Numbered from the stretch's first letter, positions 9,084 through 18,599 are shown. The stretch is 56,000 bases of DNA from Leptospira vanthielii serovar Holland str. Waz Holland = ATCC 700522 (GCF_000332455.1 NZ_AOGY02000013.1:1-56000); one strand, 5' to 3'. Notes: generated by a model from the letters alone, not told the origin. A program made the numbers and translations.

Positions 9084-10685
9084 ATGCGACTATTGCGTTC
9101 GATGAAAAAGATTTCGTGGATGCTGGTTTTGTTCCTTTTATTTTCAGGAACTTCCTGTACACCCGACGGATCAGGCAACAAGAACGTAACGAATCATTTC
9201 GATTATTTTTTAGACAAAAGTACAGAAATGTCTTTTGAACAAATTCAAAAATTACAAACCTGGAATACAATTTCCGAACACCAACTCTCTTTTAATTTTA
9301 CAAATGATGTCATTTGGCTTCGAGGAAAAACATCCAAAGAGGAATTTTCGCAAAGTAGAATTCTTTCTTTGGAATGGAAAGCCCTTGATGAAGCCATATT
9401 ATTTTATCCAGAGAATCCCAAAGAATACCAAACATATAAAACGGGAGACACAATCCCCAAATCAAAATGGACATTTCCAGAAGCACTCTACCCCAGCTTC
9501 CAAATTCCCAAGCAGAAAAGAGGCGAATATTTTTATATTCGAATCCAATCAAAGTCCATAATCTCTTTTCCCATTCATTCCTTAGATGAAAAATCGCTTA
9601 ACAAACGTATGATTCTAGAAACCGCAGTCACTTGGCTGATTTTAGGAGTCTGCGCGGTCATGTTTGTATTTGCTTTATTTTATTTTTTTGCTTTTGGTTT
9701 AAGCGAATTTTTCTTTTATGCAGGTTATGTGGTCTGCACAGTTCTCTGGTACAATGGCCAATATGGGAATGCTTATGATGTACTTTGGCCAGAATCTCCC
9801 TGGTGGCAGAACAAAGCCATACTAACATTTTCCACTCTTGGAATTCCTTTTTCGTTCCAATTTGTGCGAATGTTTTTAAATACAAAAGTCAACAATCCGA
9901 GGATTGATAAAATTTTATTGATCATGGGAATTGTGGCCCTCTTTTGTGTTCCAGCGATTCTCATCTCTCCTACAACTAAAATTTTTTCCAGGATCGCCAC
10001 TTATATTTATCTGATCTCCATTCCGCTCATTCTTGGAACAGCATTACGAAATTATTTCAAAGGAGAAAAACGAATTCTTTTTTTTCTGATCAGTTGGGGA
10101 ACTTACTTTATTATTAGCTATAATACAATGTTTTATCTTTTGGGGATCCTACCTTATTCCACTCCTCTTCTCTATTCTGCTGTGTTTATTTTTCCCATCG
10201 ATCTATTTTTCTTATTGTTTAATCTCTTACAAAAATATGAAACACTTGAGGGGGAACGAAATGAAATCCTTCATCGAATTGTCACCTTAAACAATGCACC
10301 AACTACTCGTTATGTGAAGTCAAAACTAAACTCAGTCAATACAGAAGAATCTCTTGCAAAATTAGAATCATGGATGCGGGCAACCAAACCTTATTTAGAT
10401 GAAAAATTAGATTTAGAAATTGCTTCCCGGGCAGTAGGCCTGACTGTACAACAAACTTCAGAACTACTGAATTCCAAACTAGGGATTAGTTTTCGCAGTT
10501 ATCTCAATTCCTTTCGGATCACAGAAGCTAAAAAATTTCTGATAGAAAAACCAGAGATGTCTATCCTTTCCATTGCCTATGCGACAGGATTTGGATCCAA
10601 AACTGCCTTCAATGTGGAATTTAAAAAAGCAACGGGGTTGAGTCCCGTTCAATATCGGAACTCTGGTGGGTCAAATAATCAATAA
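9084..10685 (+). CDS. Membrane-anchored AraC-family regulator with 7TM-DISM-like sensor
   Basis: The 533-aa protein joins a signal sequence, an extracytoplasmic sensor (about 30-175; DVIWLRGKTSKE, GEYFYIRIQSKS) and seven or eight membrane helices (about 180-400) to a C-terminal AraC-type DNA-binding domain (430-530). That domain includes LDLEIASRAVGLTVQQTSEL and MSILSIAYATGFGSKTAFNV. It appears to sense outside the cytoplasm and bind DNA directly, a one-component design. A Cys follows the hydrophobic N-terminal segment (FSGTSC), so it may be lipid-modified. The first ATG is at 9084; ATG 9102 would give a tidier signal peptide. It lies next to, and convergent with, two LamG lipoprotein genes that share an operator-like promoter, making it a candidate regulator of them (inference). 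Confidence 0.85.
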   Translation: MRLLRSMKKISWMLVLFLLFSGTSCTPDGSGNKNVTNHFDYFLDKSTEMSFEQIQKLQTWNTISEHQLSFNFTNDVIWLRGKTSKEEFSQSRILSLEWKALDEAILFYPENPKEYQTYKTGDTIPKSKWTFPEALYPSFQIPKQKRGEYFYIRIQSKSIISFPIHSLDEKSLNKRMILETAVTWLILGVCAVMFVFALFYFFAFGLSEFFFYAGYVVCTVLWYNGQYGNAYDVLWPESPWWQNKAILTFSTLGIPFSFQFVRMFLNTKVNNPRIDKILLIMGIVALFCVPAILISPTTKIFSRIATYIYLISIPLILGTALRNYFKGEKRILFFLISWGTYFIISYNTMFYLLGILPYSTPLLYSAVFIFPIDLFFLLFNLLQKYETLEGERNEILHRIVTLNNAPTTRYVKSKLNSVNTEESLAKLESWMRATKPYLDEKLDLEIASRAVGLTVQQTSELLNSKLGISFRSYLNSFRITEAKKFLIEKPEMSILSIAYATGFGSKTAFNVEFKKATGLSPVQYRNSGGSNNQ

Positions 10686-10691
10686 CAACTG

Positions 10692-11789
10692 TTAAGGACC
10701 GAATACGGGCAGACCTTGGTAGATTTGATTTACAGCTGTGGCACTAATAGCCGAGCCAAAGACACGGAATCCATCAATTCCACCATGATACCAATACCCA
10801 CCACCCCAACTTCCAAAAGTAATTTTTTGTAAAACAATAGCTGAAGACCCAGAACCCGCATTCGCAGGTGTACCTAGATAGGCGCCATTCGCAAAAAAAG
10901 AGGCATTTGTTCCATCGTAAACGATACAAATATGTGTCCAAACACCAGCAGCTGGTGCATAGGTCTGTTTGGAATTATAGCCAGCGAAAATAAAATATAA
11001 ACCAGTAACTCCAGCTGTATTTTGCAGACCAAACCCGCAGGCATTACTAAAAAGCGTACCATAAGTAAATATCAATTCCTGCACGCCAGATCCGAGGAGG
11101 GCATCTGGCTTAAGCCAAATACAAATGGTTCTTGGCAATGTCCCACTTGGCAACATGCTATCTCCCCCAATTTGGGAACCGATATCTGTATTATTGAGAT
11201 GGATTGCCCCATCCACATCTCCTTCATATCCAGTAATTTTGGAAAGAGTCGGGCCAGCCGTTAGCGTTAATGGCTGGATACCTGAATTCGTAAAAGATCC
11301 ATTCGTAAATTTCAAATGGACTAAGGATCCTATTTCAACACCAATGCGAAGAGTTGTGGTGGTTTCTCCAGCACTCGTTGTCGCCGTGACCTTGTAATCA
11401 GTATAATTGGTTATTATCGCAGGAGAGCCACTGATTTCACAGGTTTCATTGTTTATCGTTAGTCCTATCGGGAGTGTTGGTGAAACATTACATGCTGTGA
11501 TCTGGCTGCATAAATCTGATTTGATAGAAACCGGGAAATTTTGTCCTAAAAGGTAGGTGTTTTGCGGATAGGATAACGAAGTATTCCCTGTACAGGGAAA
11601 ACAATCCTTACCTTTTACAAGACAGGCAAGTATTTGTGTTTCATTAAACTCTCGACTATAAAAATCCCCTGCATTATTAAAATCAGAAGGTTTACAATCT
11701 AAAATAATAAAAATAGAGAAGAGGATTGCGTAGGATAATTTACTAAACTGTCCAAGGATATGAAAACGTTCGCATATATGTTTTTTCAT
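10692..11789 (-). CDS. LamG-domain lipoprotein with putative Ig-like domain
   Basis: The 365-aa protein has an N-terminal hydrophobic segment and lipobox (FIILDC), then the sequence SREFNETQILACL, which is shared with the next lipoprotein upstream. Residues about 70-150 read as a putative Ig fold (LPIGLTINNETCEISGSP...YKVTATTSAGETT), common in bacterial surface proteins. The C-terminal 210 residues are a LamG/concanavalin-like jelly roll (RTICIWLKPDAL, WTHICIVYDGTNASFFANGA, ITFGSWGGGYWYHGGIDGFR). It is probably surface-exposed and may bind carbohydrate or matrix. Its promoter at 11801-11849 matches that of the paralogue at 11940-12791. The ATG sits only 11 bases after the predicted -10, so the mRNA may be almost leaderless. 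Confidence 0.8.
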   Translation of the reverse strand: MKKHICERFHILGQFSKLSYAILFSIFIILDCKPSDFNNAGDFYSREFNETQILACLVKGKDCFPCTGNTSLSYPQNTYLLGQNFPVSIKSDLCSQITACNVSPTLPIGLTINNETCEISGSPAIITNYTDYKVTATTSAGETTTTLRIGVEIGSLVHLKFTNGSFTNSGIQPLTLTAGPTLSKITGYEGDVDGAIHLNNTDIGSQIGGDSMLPSGTLPRTICIWLKPDALLGSGVQELIFTYGTLFSNACGFGLQNTAGVTGLYFIFAGYNSKQTYAPAAGVWTHICIVYDGTNASFFANGAYLGTPANAGSGSSAIVLQKITFGSWGGGYWYHGGIDGFRVFGSAISATAVNQIYQGLPVFGP

Positions 11790-11800
11790 CTTGGCACAAG

Positions 11801-11849
11801 AGTATAGGGTATTTGTGCCTAGCAGTCGTTCGGATATATATTTCCGAAC
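11801..11849 (-). promoter_or_regulatory. Promoter with GTTCGGA/TCCGAAC operator for the LamG lipoprotein
   Basis: A -10-like TATACT (minus strand, 11801-11806) lies 11 bases before the ATG. The perfect 7-bp inverted repeat GTTCGGA-N8-TCCGAAC (11828-11849) begins exactly 21 bases upstream of it. The same arrangement precedes the paralogous gene. Its position against the -35 region suits an activator site. A second 7-bp inverted repeat (GGCACAA/TTGTGCC, 11793-11819) covers the start region. Confidence 0.55.
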
Positions 11850-11939
11850 TGAAGAATTGAAAAAAATTTGGTTCGTTCGGAATCGTCAAAACAAACTGAA
11901 AACAAAATTCCCTACCACTCTTGGTTTGCTATTCGATGA

Positions 11940-12791
11940 CTATTCTACGTAGGCAATTCCTGTTTGATAAATCTGACCGATTTGTTTCGCACTTAAGGCA
12001 ATATCATAAATCCGCATGGCATCGGAATCTCCCCACCAGTAGTATGGCAAACCCCCACTACCAGTCCAAGTCCCAATCACAAACGCTCCAGAGATCGTAT
12101 TGAGTGGCCCCGAACCTGAAAAAGTCGGACTGCCGATCAAGTTTCCATTTACATAGAGACTTGCCGTATTTCCACCGTTATACGAAGCACATAAATGCGT
12201 CCAGGTGTTCAGTGGTACTGTGTAATCGGCAAGGGCATCATAACCAAATCCTAAAAATGAAACTTTATTTCCAGTCGCCGTTGAAAGTGCTAACACCGAA
12301 GCATTCGCAGTTGTAGTAGAGCCATAACGAAAAACCAATTGATGAGAGCCATTGGCAGGAAGCTGCGAAGGTTTGATCCAAGCGCACATGGTTCTTGGAT
12401 TTGCTCCCATTGGCAAACTGGCATCTTGACCTAAATTTGAAGAATAATACCGGTTATTCGTATCGAAATTTATGCCCCCGTTGGCATCTCCGTCTTTGCC
12501 TGTTGTTAGATTTGGCACCCATTCCTGGGAAGATAAGTTAAAAACCACCGGTCCCGAATTCACTAAGGAACCATTGGTAAAATCTAATTGCACTAATGGT
12601 TGGATTGGCGCCCCTACCACCCCGCGAGTACAAAACGGACCGATGAGTAAACAGTTTAGCATTTGCGTTTCATTAAATTCGCGACTGTTTACATCGTTTA
12701 CGTTCTGCAAATCGGAAGGTTTACAGAAAAAAACAGAAAAAATGATCATTAGGATTAATAAGCACAGAATGCAATTTTTTTGTTTTTTCAT
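11940..12791 (-). CDS. LamG-domain lipoprotein, paralogue of the gene at 10692-11789
   Basis: The 283-aa lipoprotein has a signal sequence, Cys in FSVFFC followed by KPSDLQNVNDVNSREFNETQ, and then a single LamG-like jelly roll from about residue 65. Marker segments are RTMCAWIKPSQLPANGSHQL, WTHLCASYNGGNTASLYVNG and FVIGTWTGSGGLPYYWWGDS. The N-terminal linker and LamG domain match the neighbouring lipoprotein, but the Ig-like insert is absent, so the two are products of duplication. It is probably on the cell surface; ligand unknown. The gap of 150 bp to the downstream paralogue carries that gene's own promoter, so the two are transcribed separately but, by their shared motif, probably together. 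Confidence 0.8.
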   Translation of the reverse strand: MKKQKNCILCLLILMIIFSVFFCKPSDLQNVNDVNSREFNETQMLNCLLIGPFCTRGVVGAPIQPLVQLDFTNGSLVNSGPVVFNLSSQEWVPNLTTGKDGDANGGINFDTNNRYYSSNLGQDASLPMGANPRTMCAWIKPSQLPANGSHQLVFRYGSTTTANASVLALSTATGNKVSFLGFGYDALADYTVPLNTWTHLCASYNGGNTASLYVNGNLIGSPTFSGSGPLNTISGAFVIGTWTGSGGLPYYWWGDSDAMRIYDIALSAKQIGQIYQTGIAYVE

Positions 12792-12801
12792 CTTAACAAA
12801 C

Positions 12802-12850
12802 AGTATAATCGACCAAGGCCAATTGGTCGTTCGAATATATATTTCTGAAC
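12802..12850 (-). promoter_or_regulatory. Promoter with degenerate GTTC-N14-GAAC operator, same layout as paralogue
   Basis: TATACT (minus strand, 12802-12807) lies 10 bases before the ATG. The inverted repeat GTTCGAA-N8-TCTGAAC (12829-12850) matches the operator of the paralogue in 5 of 7 arm positions, including the GTTC ends and an AT-only centre, and starts 21 bases from the -10, exactly as there. A second perfect 7-bp inverted repeat (CGACCAA/TTGGTCG, 12810-12829) lies between. Two genes sharing motif and spacing supports a real regulator site. Confidence 0.55.
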
Positions 12851-12991
12851 TTATTTAATCAGGATGTTTGAGAGAATACGAATGGGGTTCAGAATGAATT
12901 TCTGCTGTAGTTACCATGTTTTTACAAATACCAAAGGCTTATTAATTAGAGCGAATTCGACCCTTAAATTTTCGAATCTCAGTTTCTGTCA

Positions 12992-13028
12992 TTGACATAC
13001 ATAAGTTTAGTAAATAAATTTACTAAAC
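12992..13028 (+). promoter_or_regulatory. Promoter covered by a perfect 11-bp palindrome
   Basis: A consensus -35 TTGACA (12992-12997) is followed after 17 bases by TAAATT as a -10. The -10 lies inside GTTTAGTAAAT-AA-ATTTACTAAAC (13005-13028), a perfect inverted repeat with 11-bp arms. It ends four bases before the lipoprotein ATG at 13033. A dimeric repressor (TetR or MarR type, inferred) bound here would block both the promoter and translation start. Confidence 0.6.
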
Positions 13029-13032
13029 AACA

Positions 13033-13977
13033 ATGATCATAAAAATCTTAAAAGTAACAATTTTAGTTTTGATTCTTGGTCAATATTGCAAACCTACCGA
13101 AGTTTGCAATATAAATGACTCTGATTCACAATGCGGTTTGAACAATATTTTGGTGCAAACTGATTGTAGTCTCACATCTTCATCTCCATCCAAACCACAA
13201 AACTTTTCAGGACTCCCAAGTAATGGACAAATTGTACTCAACTGGAATCCCGTTCATTGCAGCAGTCATTATAATGTATATTGGTCAGTGACTCCGAATA
13301 TCAATGTAATAACTGCGAATAAAATAATCACTCAAGGGACAAAACTTACTCACGCCGGTATTATCAATGGAATCACTTATTATTATGCTATTTCTGCAGA
13401 AAATTCCATAAACCACAAAGAAAGTCCTCTTTCAGAGGAGGTTTTTTTTACACCGGCAATAACAACTTTAAAAACTTATGTTACGGCCGTAACCTATTCC
13501 ATACTGAGTATAGGAAGTATAGCCGGTGCTGATACCATTTGTAATAACGACTCAGGCAAACCAGCAGGTGGATCTAGTTACAAAGCCTTACTTGTAGATG
13601 AAACAGGTTGTATTGGCAGTACCCCTTGCAGAAGAGCTTCTATAACGGCAAATATTGGTGATGGACAAATTGACTGGGTATTAAAACCAAACACAAATTA
13701 TGTAAGATCCGATGGAGTGACTCCTATTATGACTACTAATGTAAATGGTTTATTCATCTTTGGAACATTAACTAATGGTTGGACAAGTGCAACTTTAACT
13801 GGTATCAGTGGGATATCGGGAACATGGAATACGTTTGCCGGATTAACTTGCACAAACTATAGCGTAAATTCCGGCTCGGTTACCACAACCCAATACCAAC
13901 AAACTGGTAGCGTATCACTTTCTGGTGCTTCTTTAGTATGTGCAAACCCATATTATTTACTTTGCATCGAACAGTAA
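13033..13977 (+). CDS. Lipoprotein with FN3-like and DUF1554 domains
   Basis: The 314-aa protein has a short signal peptide ending in a lipobox (LGQYC, Cys near residue 18). The segment about 55-140 looks like a fibronectin type III domain (GLPSNGQIVLNWNPV, GITYYYAISAENSI). The C-terminal 170 residues match DUF1554, a domain common in Leptospira lipoproteins: YKALLVDETGC, DWVLKPNTNYVRSDGVTPIM, NGLFIFGTLTNGW and a final YYLLCIEQ. Conserved Cys residues probably pair. It is predicted to be exported and surface-associated; function unknown. Its promoter is overlaid by a long palindrome (12992-13028), so it is probably under tight repression. Confidence 0.82.
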   Translation: MIIKILKVTILVLILGQYCKPTEVCNINDSDSQCGLNNILVQTDCSLTSSSPSKPQNFSGLPSNGQIVLNWNPVHCSSHYNVYWSVTPNINVITANKIITQGTKLTHAGIINGITYYYAISAENSINHKESPLSEEVFFTPAITTLKTYVTAVTYSILSIGSIAGADTICNNDSGKPAGGSSYKALLVDETGCIGSTPCRRASITANIGDGQIDWVLKPNTNYVRSDGVTPIMTTNVNGLFIFGTLTNGWTSATLTGISGISGTWNTFAGLTCTNYSVNSGSVTTTQYQQTGSVSLSGASLVCANPYYLLCIEQ

Positions 13978-14110
13978 CAGAACGCTATAAAAAGTAAAAT
14001 AGAAGCATTCAAACGATTGGTAATAATTTCGGATCGGGGGATTTACGAACCGATATTTCTTGCTTAAAAACGCAGACTCTTTAAAGTATGTTAGGTCACG
14101 GTTATCCAAT

Positions 14111-17100
14111 ATGAAGAGATTTACATTACCTTTGGTATTTCTGATCCTCCTCTCTTCTTGCAGATTCCCTTCCTTAGAACGTGACCCGCTGGAATTTCTC
14201 GCTTTCCTCCGTTTTTTCTCAAGTTCTCAATTTACAGGACATAGTGTAGGTGGAGCCGTATCTGGACTCAGTACAGGGGCTTCGGTCACCCTAACAAACA
14301 ACCAAGATTCGGTCACTGTCACTAGTGATGGGAATTTCATCTTCCCCAAAAAACTAAGTTCAGGCCAAAGTTATAATGTCAGCCTAGTGACCAATGGTGC
14401 AGGCCTTACTTGTACGCTAACTAACGGCCAAGGTGTTGTCCAAAGTAGTAACGTAAACAACATAAACGTTACCTGTGGATGGGGCAACAATTTCTATGAA
14501 GTGGGAGTCAATGTCTCAGGCCTCATAGGTATGATCTCTGTCCAAAACAATGCAGAAACTCTCAACATTGCTACAAACGGCCTCACAAAATTTACTACGC
14601 TCATTTCCACTGGCTCCAACTATGCTGTGACAATCACCTCACAACCAGTGGGTACCGTTTGTTCGTTTGATGATCCAACGTTAACAATAGGAACCATGGC
14701 AACTGCCAATGTTACCTTGTTCCTAACTTGTGTTACAGGATACCTAGTGGGAGGAAACATTCACCCAACACCAAATTCGGATCTAGGGACAAATCTCATA
14801 GGAAGGCAAACTTTTTTAAAAACAAAGGCCGGATCTTTCCCAATCAATTCCGGAGGTGGCGGTGCTATGACTGGAGGAGCTGTGGTCAGTGCAACTCCTA
14901 CCACTGCTCGGTTTAATGGTCCAGGTATGATTGTTGCCGATGGTAGTTTCATATATCTAGCGGATAGAGCGAACGCAGTCATTCGCAAAATCGACAAATC
15001 GAATGGAACAACAACCATCCTTGCGGGTGGAAATTCTGGTGGTGGGACCGTCTGTCCAGGTACCATTACGACTAATTGTAAAGACGGTATAGGAACTGCT
15101 GCGGAGTTTAACGGCATTACTGGTCTCACAACCAATGGAAACAATTTATTTGTTTTAGAGTCCACAGGTCGAAGAATTAGAAGGGTCAACCTAACAACAT
15201 CCGTAGTATCCACGTTCGCCGGATCGGGAAATTTAGCTTCTGCGGACAATACTTCAGGAATCCTCGCTTCTTTTAATAATCCATCTTGGATTACCATGTT
15301 CAATGGCAACCTCTACGTGGTAGATCGTGACAATTGTACCATTCGTGTTGTTAACCCTACTACGACGGCAGTGAGTACCATTGCGGGTGGACCAACCTTA
15401 TGCAGTTTCGCCAATGATGCCACAGGAACTAACGCTCGCTTTGTGTCTCCAATTGCAGCAGTTGGCCTCGGAGGATACCTTTATATTACGGATCTTGGTT
15501 TGGGTGGCGGACATAAAATTCGCAGACTGTCTCTCGGTGGGACCAATGCGGTAGATACAATTGCTGGTGACGGAGTACAAGCATCCACAGATGGGATTGG
15601 AATCGCAGCACAGTTTAATGACCCACATGGACTCACTACAGATGGAACCAATTTATTTATTTCTGAATGGTCTGGCCACCGCATTAGACATCTCAATCTT
15701 TCAACGGGCAGAGTCACAACCCTAGTAGGAAGTGTCTCTGGGTATGCAGACAATACCGGTGGGAATGGTCTTTTGAACTTTCCTGGTTATTTAATCTCCG
15801 ATGGACTGAATATTTATATTGCCGATTCAGGAAACCACTCCCTTCGTTATTTAGAACCATCAGAATTATTGCGTTTTACGTTTGATGGAAATACAAATGA
15901 CTCCATTGGGACAAACCATGGTATCATTGCGGGAGGACCAACTCCTACAATGGATGAAAATGGCCTAACCAATGGAGCCTATGAATTCGATGGAAGTGGG
16001 GATTTGATCCAATCCACGGCAAATATTGCACCTCAAATCTCCGATAACTTAACCATCTCAGCCTGGGTGTATCCAGCAGGAACAGATTCAGCTGCTACTC
16101 AATTTATATTCTATAATGGACAAGGTGGTTCCAATGGCTACGGACTCGCCTTTGAAAGTGTGGGGACTTCACGAAGATTGTATGTCTCCCTTGGGGCTGT
16201 TGGACCAAGCGGTTATACAACAATGCGGTTACCTCTAAACCAATGGTCGCATGTTGTCCTCCGACGATCGAATCCCAACTGGCAAATTTATATCAACGGC
16301 AAACCAGATTCGATTGTTTTTACTACGAATCCTATTTTGCCAGCTAACACGTTCAAAGTGGGTGATGCTGGTAACGGAAATTATTTCAAAGGAAAAATTT
16401 CTGATATTCGTTTTTTCAATGGAGCACTCGACAATGATTCCATCCAAAAACTTGCAATACAAATTCCATCAGGACTTATCTCTTACTTCCCGTTCAATGG
16501 TAACACAAAAGATTATGGCAACTTTCAAAATGATTTGATCATCACAGGCGCCACAACAACGACAACAGATCGCAATGGACACCCGAATGGGGCTTATTTA
16601 TTTAATGGTGCTTCCTATATGCAAAAAGTAAATCCCAATGGTTTACCCACGGGAAGTAACCCAAGGACAATTTGTGCTTGGTTCAACACAACAAGTTCCC
16701 TTGATCAGTACATTGTAGGGTTCGGAACCATGGGTACCTCTTCGGGAAATGGACTTGTCAACACCTCCACTCTCACTGGGATGTATGGTGTAGCAGACGA
16801 TGTTAGTTTATTTCATGAGGGTCTTATGAACCAATGGGTTCATCTCTGCGGGGTTTATAATTCAACAACTGTCTCTGTTTTTGAGAATGGGACCTTAAGA
16901 GTTTCCGGAAACAAAAGTTGGACTACTGCAACAGGTCCCACCTTGGAAGTGGGAAGACTCCTTGATGGAACAGGAAATTTTTCAGGGAAATTAGATGATA
17001 TTCGAATTTATAATCGTGTACTTTCCAATTCTGAGATCCGAACTCTCTCCGGCCATTATCCTACGCAAGTCAGCAGTTGGAATCCATCAATTGCCGGTAG

Positions 17101-17818
17101 TCGATTGAAATTTTTTCTAATGCCCGAGGCAGCCTCCTTTGGACCGGGCGCCTGTAGCGGAGGAACCAATTGTATCGGTATTTGGGACGACAGGAGTGGG
17201 AATGGGTATCATGTCAGTCAAGTAAGTGCCGCTTCACAACCGAACTATAACCTAACAGGTATCAACGGATCTCCTGGCATCCGTTTTTTGGAAGGTCCTG
17301 CGACCTATTTATCGAGAGTTTGCACTCCTGACCTAAATTCGACTTCCAATACAATTTTTGCGGTGTTTAGCGAAGCAAATCTTGTAGGTAACGATGGAAT
17401 TTTTCATAATGGAACGAAACTTCTTTATTTACCAGACAATGCAGGTAATATTCTAAGCCTTTTTGATATTCAGCTAAATGGACCAAGATTGGTTTCAACA
17501 GCAAATTACAATACTGCAAATATTCCCGTTTTGATGTCATTGGATTTTGATGGATCTTTGGGAAGTATCTATAAAGGAGGAGCTGTCGTTGGTTCCAATG
17601 CCGTCACTGGTGGAACATTCAGTTGTCTTGTGGGAGACTTAAGTATAGGTAGGCATTTTTGGGGTATTGGCACCTATCCGACCGATGGCGATTATTTTGA
17701 CGGTTTTCTCGGAGATATTATTTATTTTGATCAAGTCCTATCCACTAGTGATCGAGAAACTGTAGAGTGTTATTTATCGAATAAATACAATCTGCCAGTG
17801 GGCCACTCCTGTCCTTGA
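14111..17818 (+). CDS. Giant NHL-repeat and LamG-domain lipoprotein
   Basis: The start is the ATG at 14111 (1235 aa), which gives a clean signal peptide and lipobox (MKRFTLPLVFLILLSSC); an upstream in-frame TTG at 14060 is unlikely. Two tandem Ig-like modules follow (about 40-220; VGGAVSGLSTGASVTLTNNQ, then NVSGLIGMISVQNN). An NHL/beta-propeller region spans about 250-575, with repeats of the form VVRLNLTT/IRRLSLGG...AGDG...FNDPHGLTTDGTNLFI. Two LamG jelly rolls follow (about 580-745 and 750-945), and then a third concanavalin-like domain to the C-terminus. It is very likely a large surface protein for ligand or host/matrix contact (inference). It is the third LamG protein in 7 kb, pointing to a surface-protein cluster. 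Confidence 0.85.
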   Translation: MKRFTLPLVFLILLSSCRFPSLERDPLEFLAFLRFFSSSQFTGHSVGGAVSGLSTGASVTLTNNQDSVTVTSDGNFIFPKKLSSGQSYNVSLVTNGAGLTCTLTNGQGVVQSSNVNNINVTCGWGNNFYEVGVNVSGLIGMISVQNNAETLNIATNGLTKFTTLISTGSNYAVTITSQPVGTVCSFDDPTLTIGTMATANVTLFLTCVTGYLVGGNIHPTPNSDLGTNLIGRQTFLKTKAGSFPINSGGGGAMTGGAVVSATPTTARFNGPGMIVADGSFIYLADRANAVIRKIDKSNGTTTILAGGNSGGGTVCPGTITTNCKDGIGTAAEFNGITGLTTNGNNLFVLESTGRRIRRVNLTTSVVSTFAGSGNLASADNTSGILASFNNPSWITMFNGNLYVVDRDNCTIRVVNPTTTAVSTIAGGPTLCSFANDATGTNARFVSPIAAVGLGGYLYITDLGLGGGHKIRRLSLGGTNAVDTIAGDGVQASTDGIGIAAQFNDPHGLTTDGTNLFISEWSGHRIRHLNLSTGRVTTLVGSVSGYADNTGGNGLLNFPGYLISDGLNIYIADSGNHSLRYLEPSELLRFTFDGNTNDSIGTNHGIIAGGPTPTMDENGLTNGAYEFDGSGDLIQSTANIAPQISDNLTISAWVYPAGTDSAATQFIFYNGQGGSNGYGLAFESVGTSRRLYVSLGAVGPSGYTTMRLPLNQWSHVVLRRSNPNWQIYINGKPDSIVFTTNPILPANTFKVGDAGNGNYFKGKISDIRFFNGALDNDSIQKLAIQIPSGLISYFPFNGNTKDYGNFQNDLIITGATTTTTDRNGHPNGAYLFNGASYMQKVNPNGLPTGSNPRTICAWFNTTSSLDQYIVGFGTMGTSSGNGLVNTSTLTGMYGVADDVSLFHEGLMNQWVHLCGVYNSTTVSVFENGTLRVSGNKSWTTATGPTLEVGRLLDGTGNFSGKLDDIRIYNRVLSNSEIRTLSGHYPTQVSSWNPSIAGSRLKFFLMPEAASFGPGACSGGTNCIGIWDDRSGNGYHVSQVSAASQPNYNLTGINGSPGIRFLEGPATYLSRVCTPDLNSTSNTIFAVFSEANLVGNDGIFHNGTKLLYLPDNAGNILSLFDIQLNGPRLVSTANYNTANIPVLMSLDFDGSLGSIYKGGAVVGSNAVTGGTFSCLVGDLSIGRHFWGIGTYPTDGDYFDGFLGDIIYFDQVLSTSDRETVECYLSNKYNLPVGHSCP

Positions 17819-17849
17819 GGGCCAGGAGAAAGACCACCTAATAAAGATT

Positions 17850-17877
17850 AACAACTCATATTTTTTCTTTTGTTGTT
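17850..17877. terminator. Possible bidirectional terminator between convergent genes
   Basis: AACAAC (17850-17855) pairs with GTTGTT (17872-17877) around a T-rich loop, between the NHL/LamG lipoprotein and the convergent membrane-protein gene. The stem is short and AT-rich and overlaps the last codon of the minus-strand gene, so confidence is low. Confidence 0.35.
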
Positions 17878-18589
17878 ATGGTTTTTTCCTAATCATTTGG
17901 ATTCCAAGGGAAACCATCCAAAATAACCAACACAAACTCCCCGCAAGACCGGCGAGAGGAACCTCACTCAACCCAGGAATCACGATCGCAAATAATTCCC
18001 ATTGCGCTAAAAGGTAAACGAAAGAAGAAACGAATCCGAAAACAGAAATCCATTTCGGGAAAACACCATCTTTCCAAATGATGAAAGAAATGATCACCAT
18101 CCAAAAAATGGTAAATAATTGGCCTAAATGTTCTCCAAGCAAAACTCCGAATAGGTGGTGAATCGTTTGGAAATTTACCAAAATCGCTTCTTTCATCACA
18201 CTAGATGTATTCGGATCCGTATAAAGAAAAGCAAGCATAGGAACCACGAAAACCCATCTCAAAAGCCCCATAAGTTGGAAAAATAGGGATACGATTCCAA
18301 ACGTAACTGCTGTAAGCGATGTTAGCGGGCTTTTTAGTTTAGTGATCTGATACAAACTAAGATAACTAAATACTAGAGGCAGGCCTGAGATTCCAAAAAA
18401 CCACCAAGTCCATACGAGTGCTGCTCCTCCTTTTTGAAACTCCAATAAAATCTCACCCACCGGCTTTCGTAAAATATCCGGATATTGAAAATTCATAATC
18501 AACATTGTATAGGGAATTTGGATGAGAAATGGTATAAAGATAAAGATCATACCCGCATAACGATTCCATTCGATTGATTCATTTTTCAT
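17876..18589 (-). CDS. Integral membrane protein, DUF4386-like
   Basis: The 237-aa protein has about six hydrophobic helices, the first starting near residue 12 (MIFIFIPFLIQIPYTMLI) and the last at IPLAGLAGSLCWLFWMVSLG. The layout, with a paired Leu/Phe-rich core and the HHLFGVLLGEHLGQ segment between helices 4 and 5, resembles the DUF4386 family of small membrane proteins of unknown role; I hold this match loosely. It starts with ATG 10 bases downstream of the stop of the beta-barrel-like gene at 18600-19076, so the two probably share a transcript. No catalytic motif is visible. Confidence 0.65.
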   Translation of the reverse strand: MKNESIEWNRYAGMIFIFIPFLIQIPYTMLIMNFQYPDILRKPVGEILLEFQKGGAALVWTWWFFGISGLPLVFSYLSLYQITKLKSPLTSLTAVTFGIVSLFFQLMGLLRWVFVVPMLAFLYTDPNTSSVMKEAILVNFQTIHHLFGVLLGEHLGQLFTIFWMVIISFIIWKDGVFPKWISVFGFVSSFVYLLAQWELFAIVIPGLSEVPLAGLAGSLCWLFWMVSLGIQMIRKKP

Positions 18590-18599
18590 ATTTTACCTC

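Noticed and set aside
14761..15309. 182-aa open frame on the minus strand inside the NHL/LamG lipoprotein
   Set aside because: It lies opposite a well-supported coding region with clear repeats, and its residues show no family pattern. It is a shadow of the plus-strand gene.
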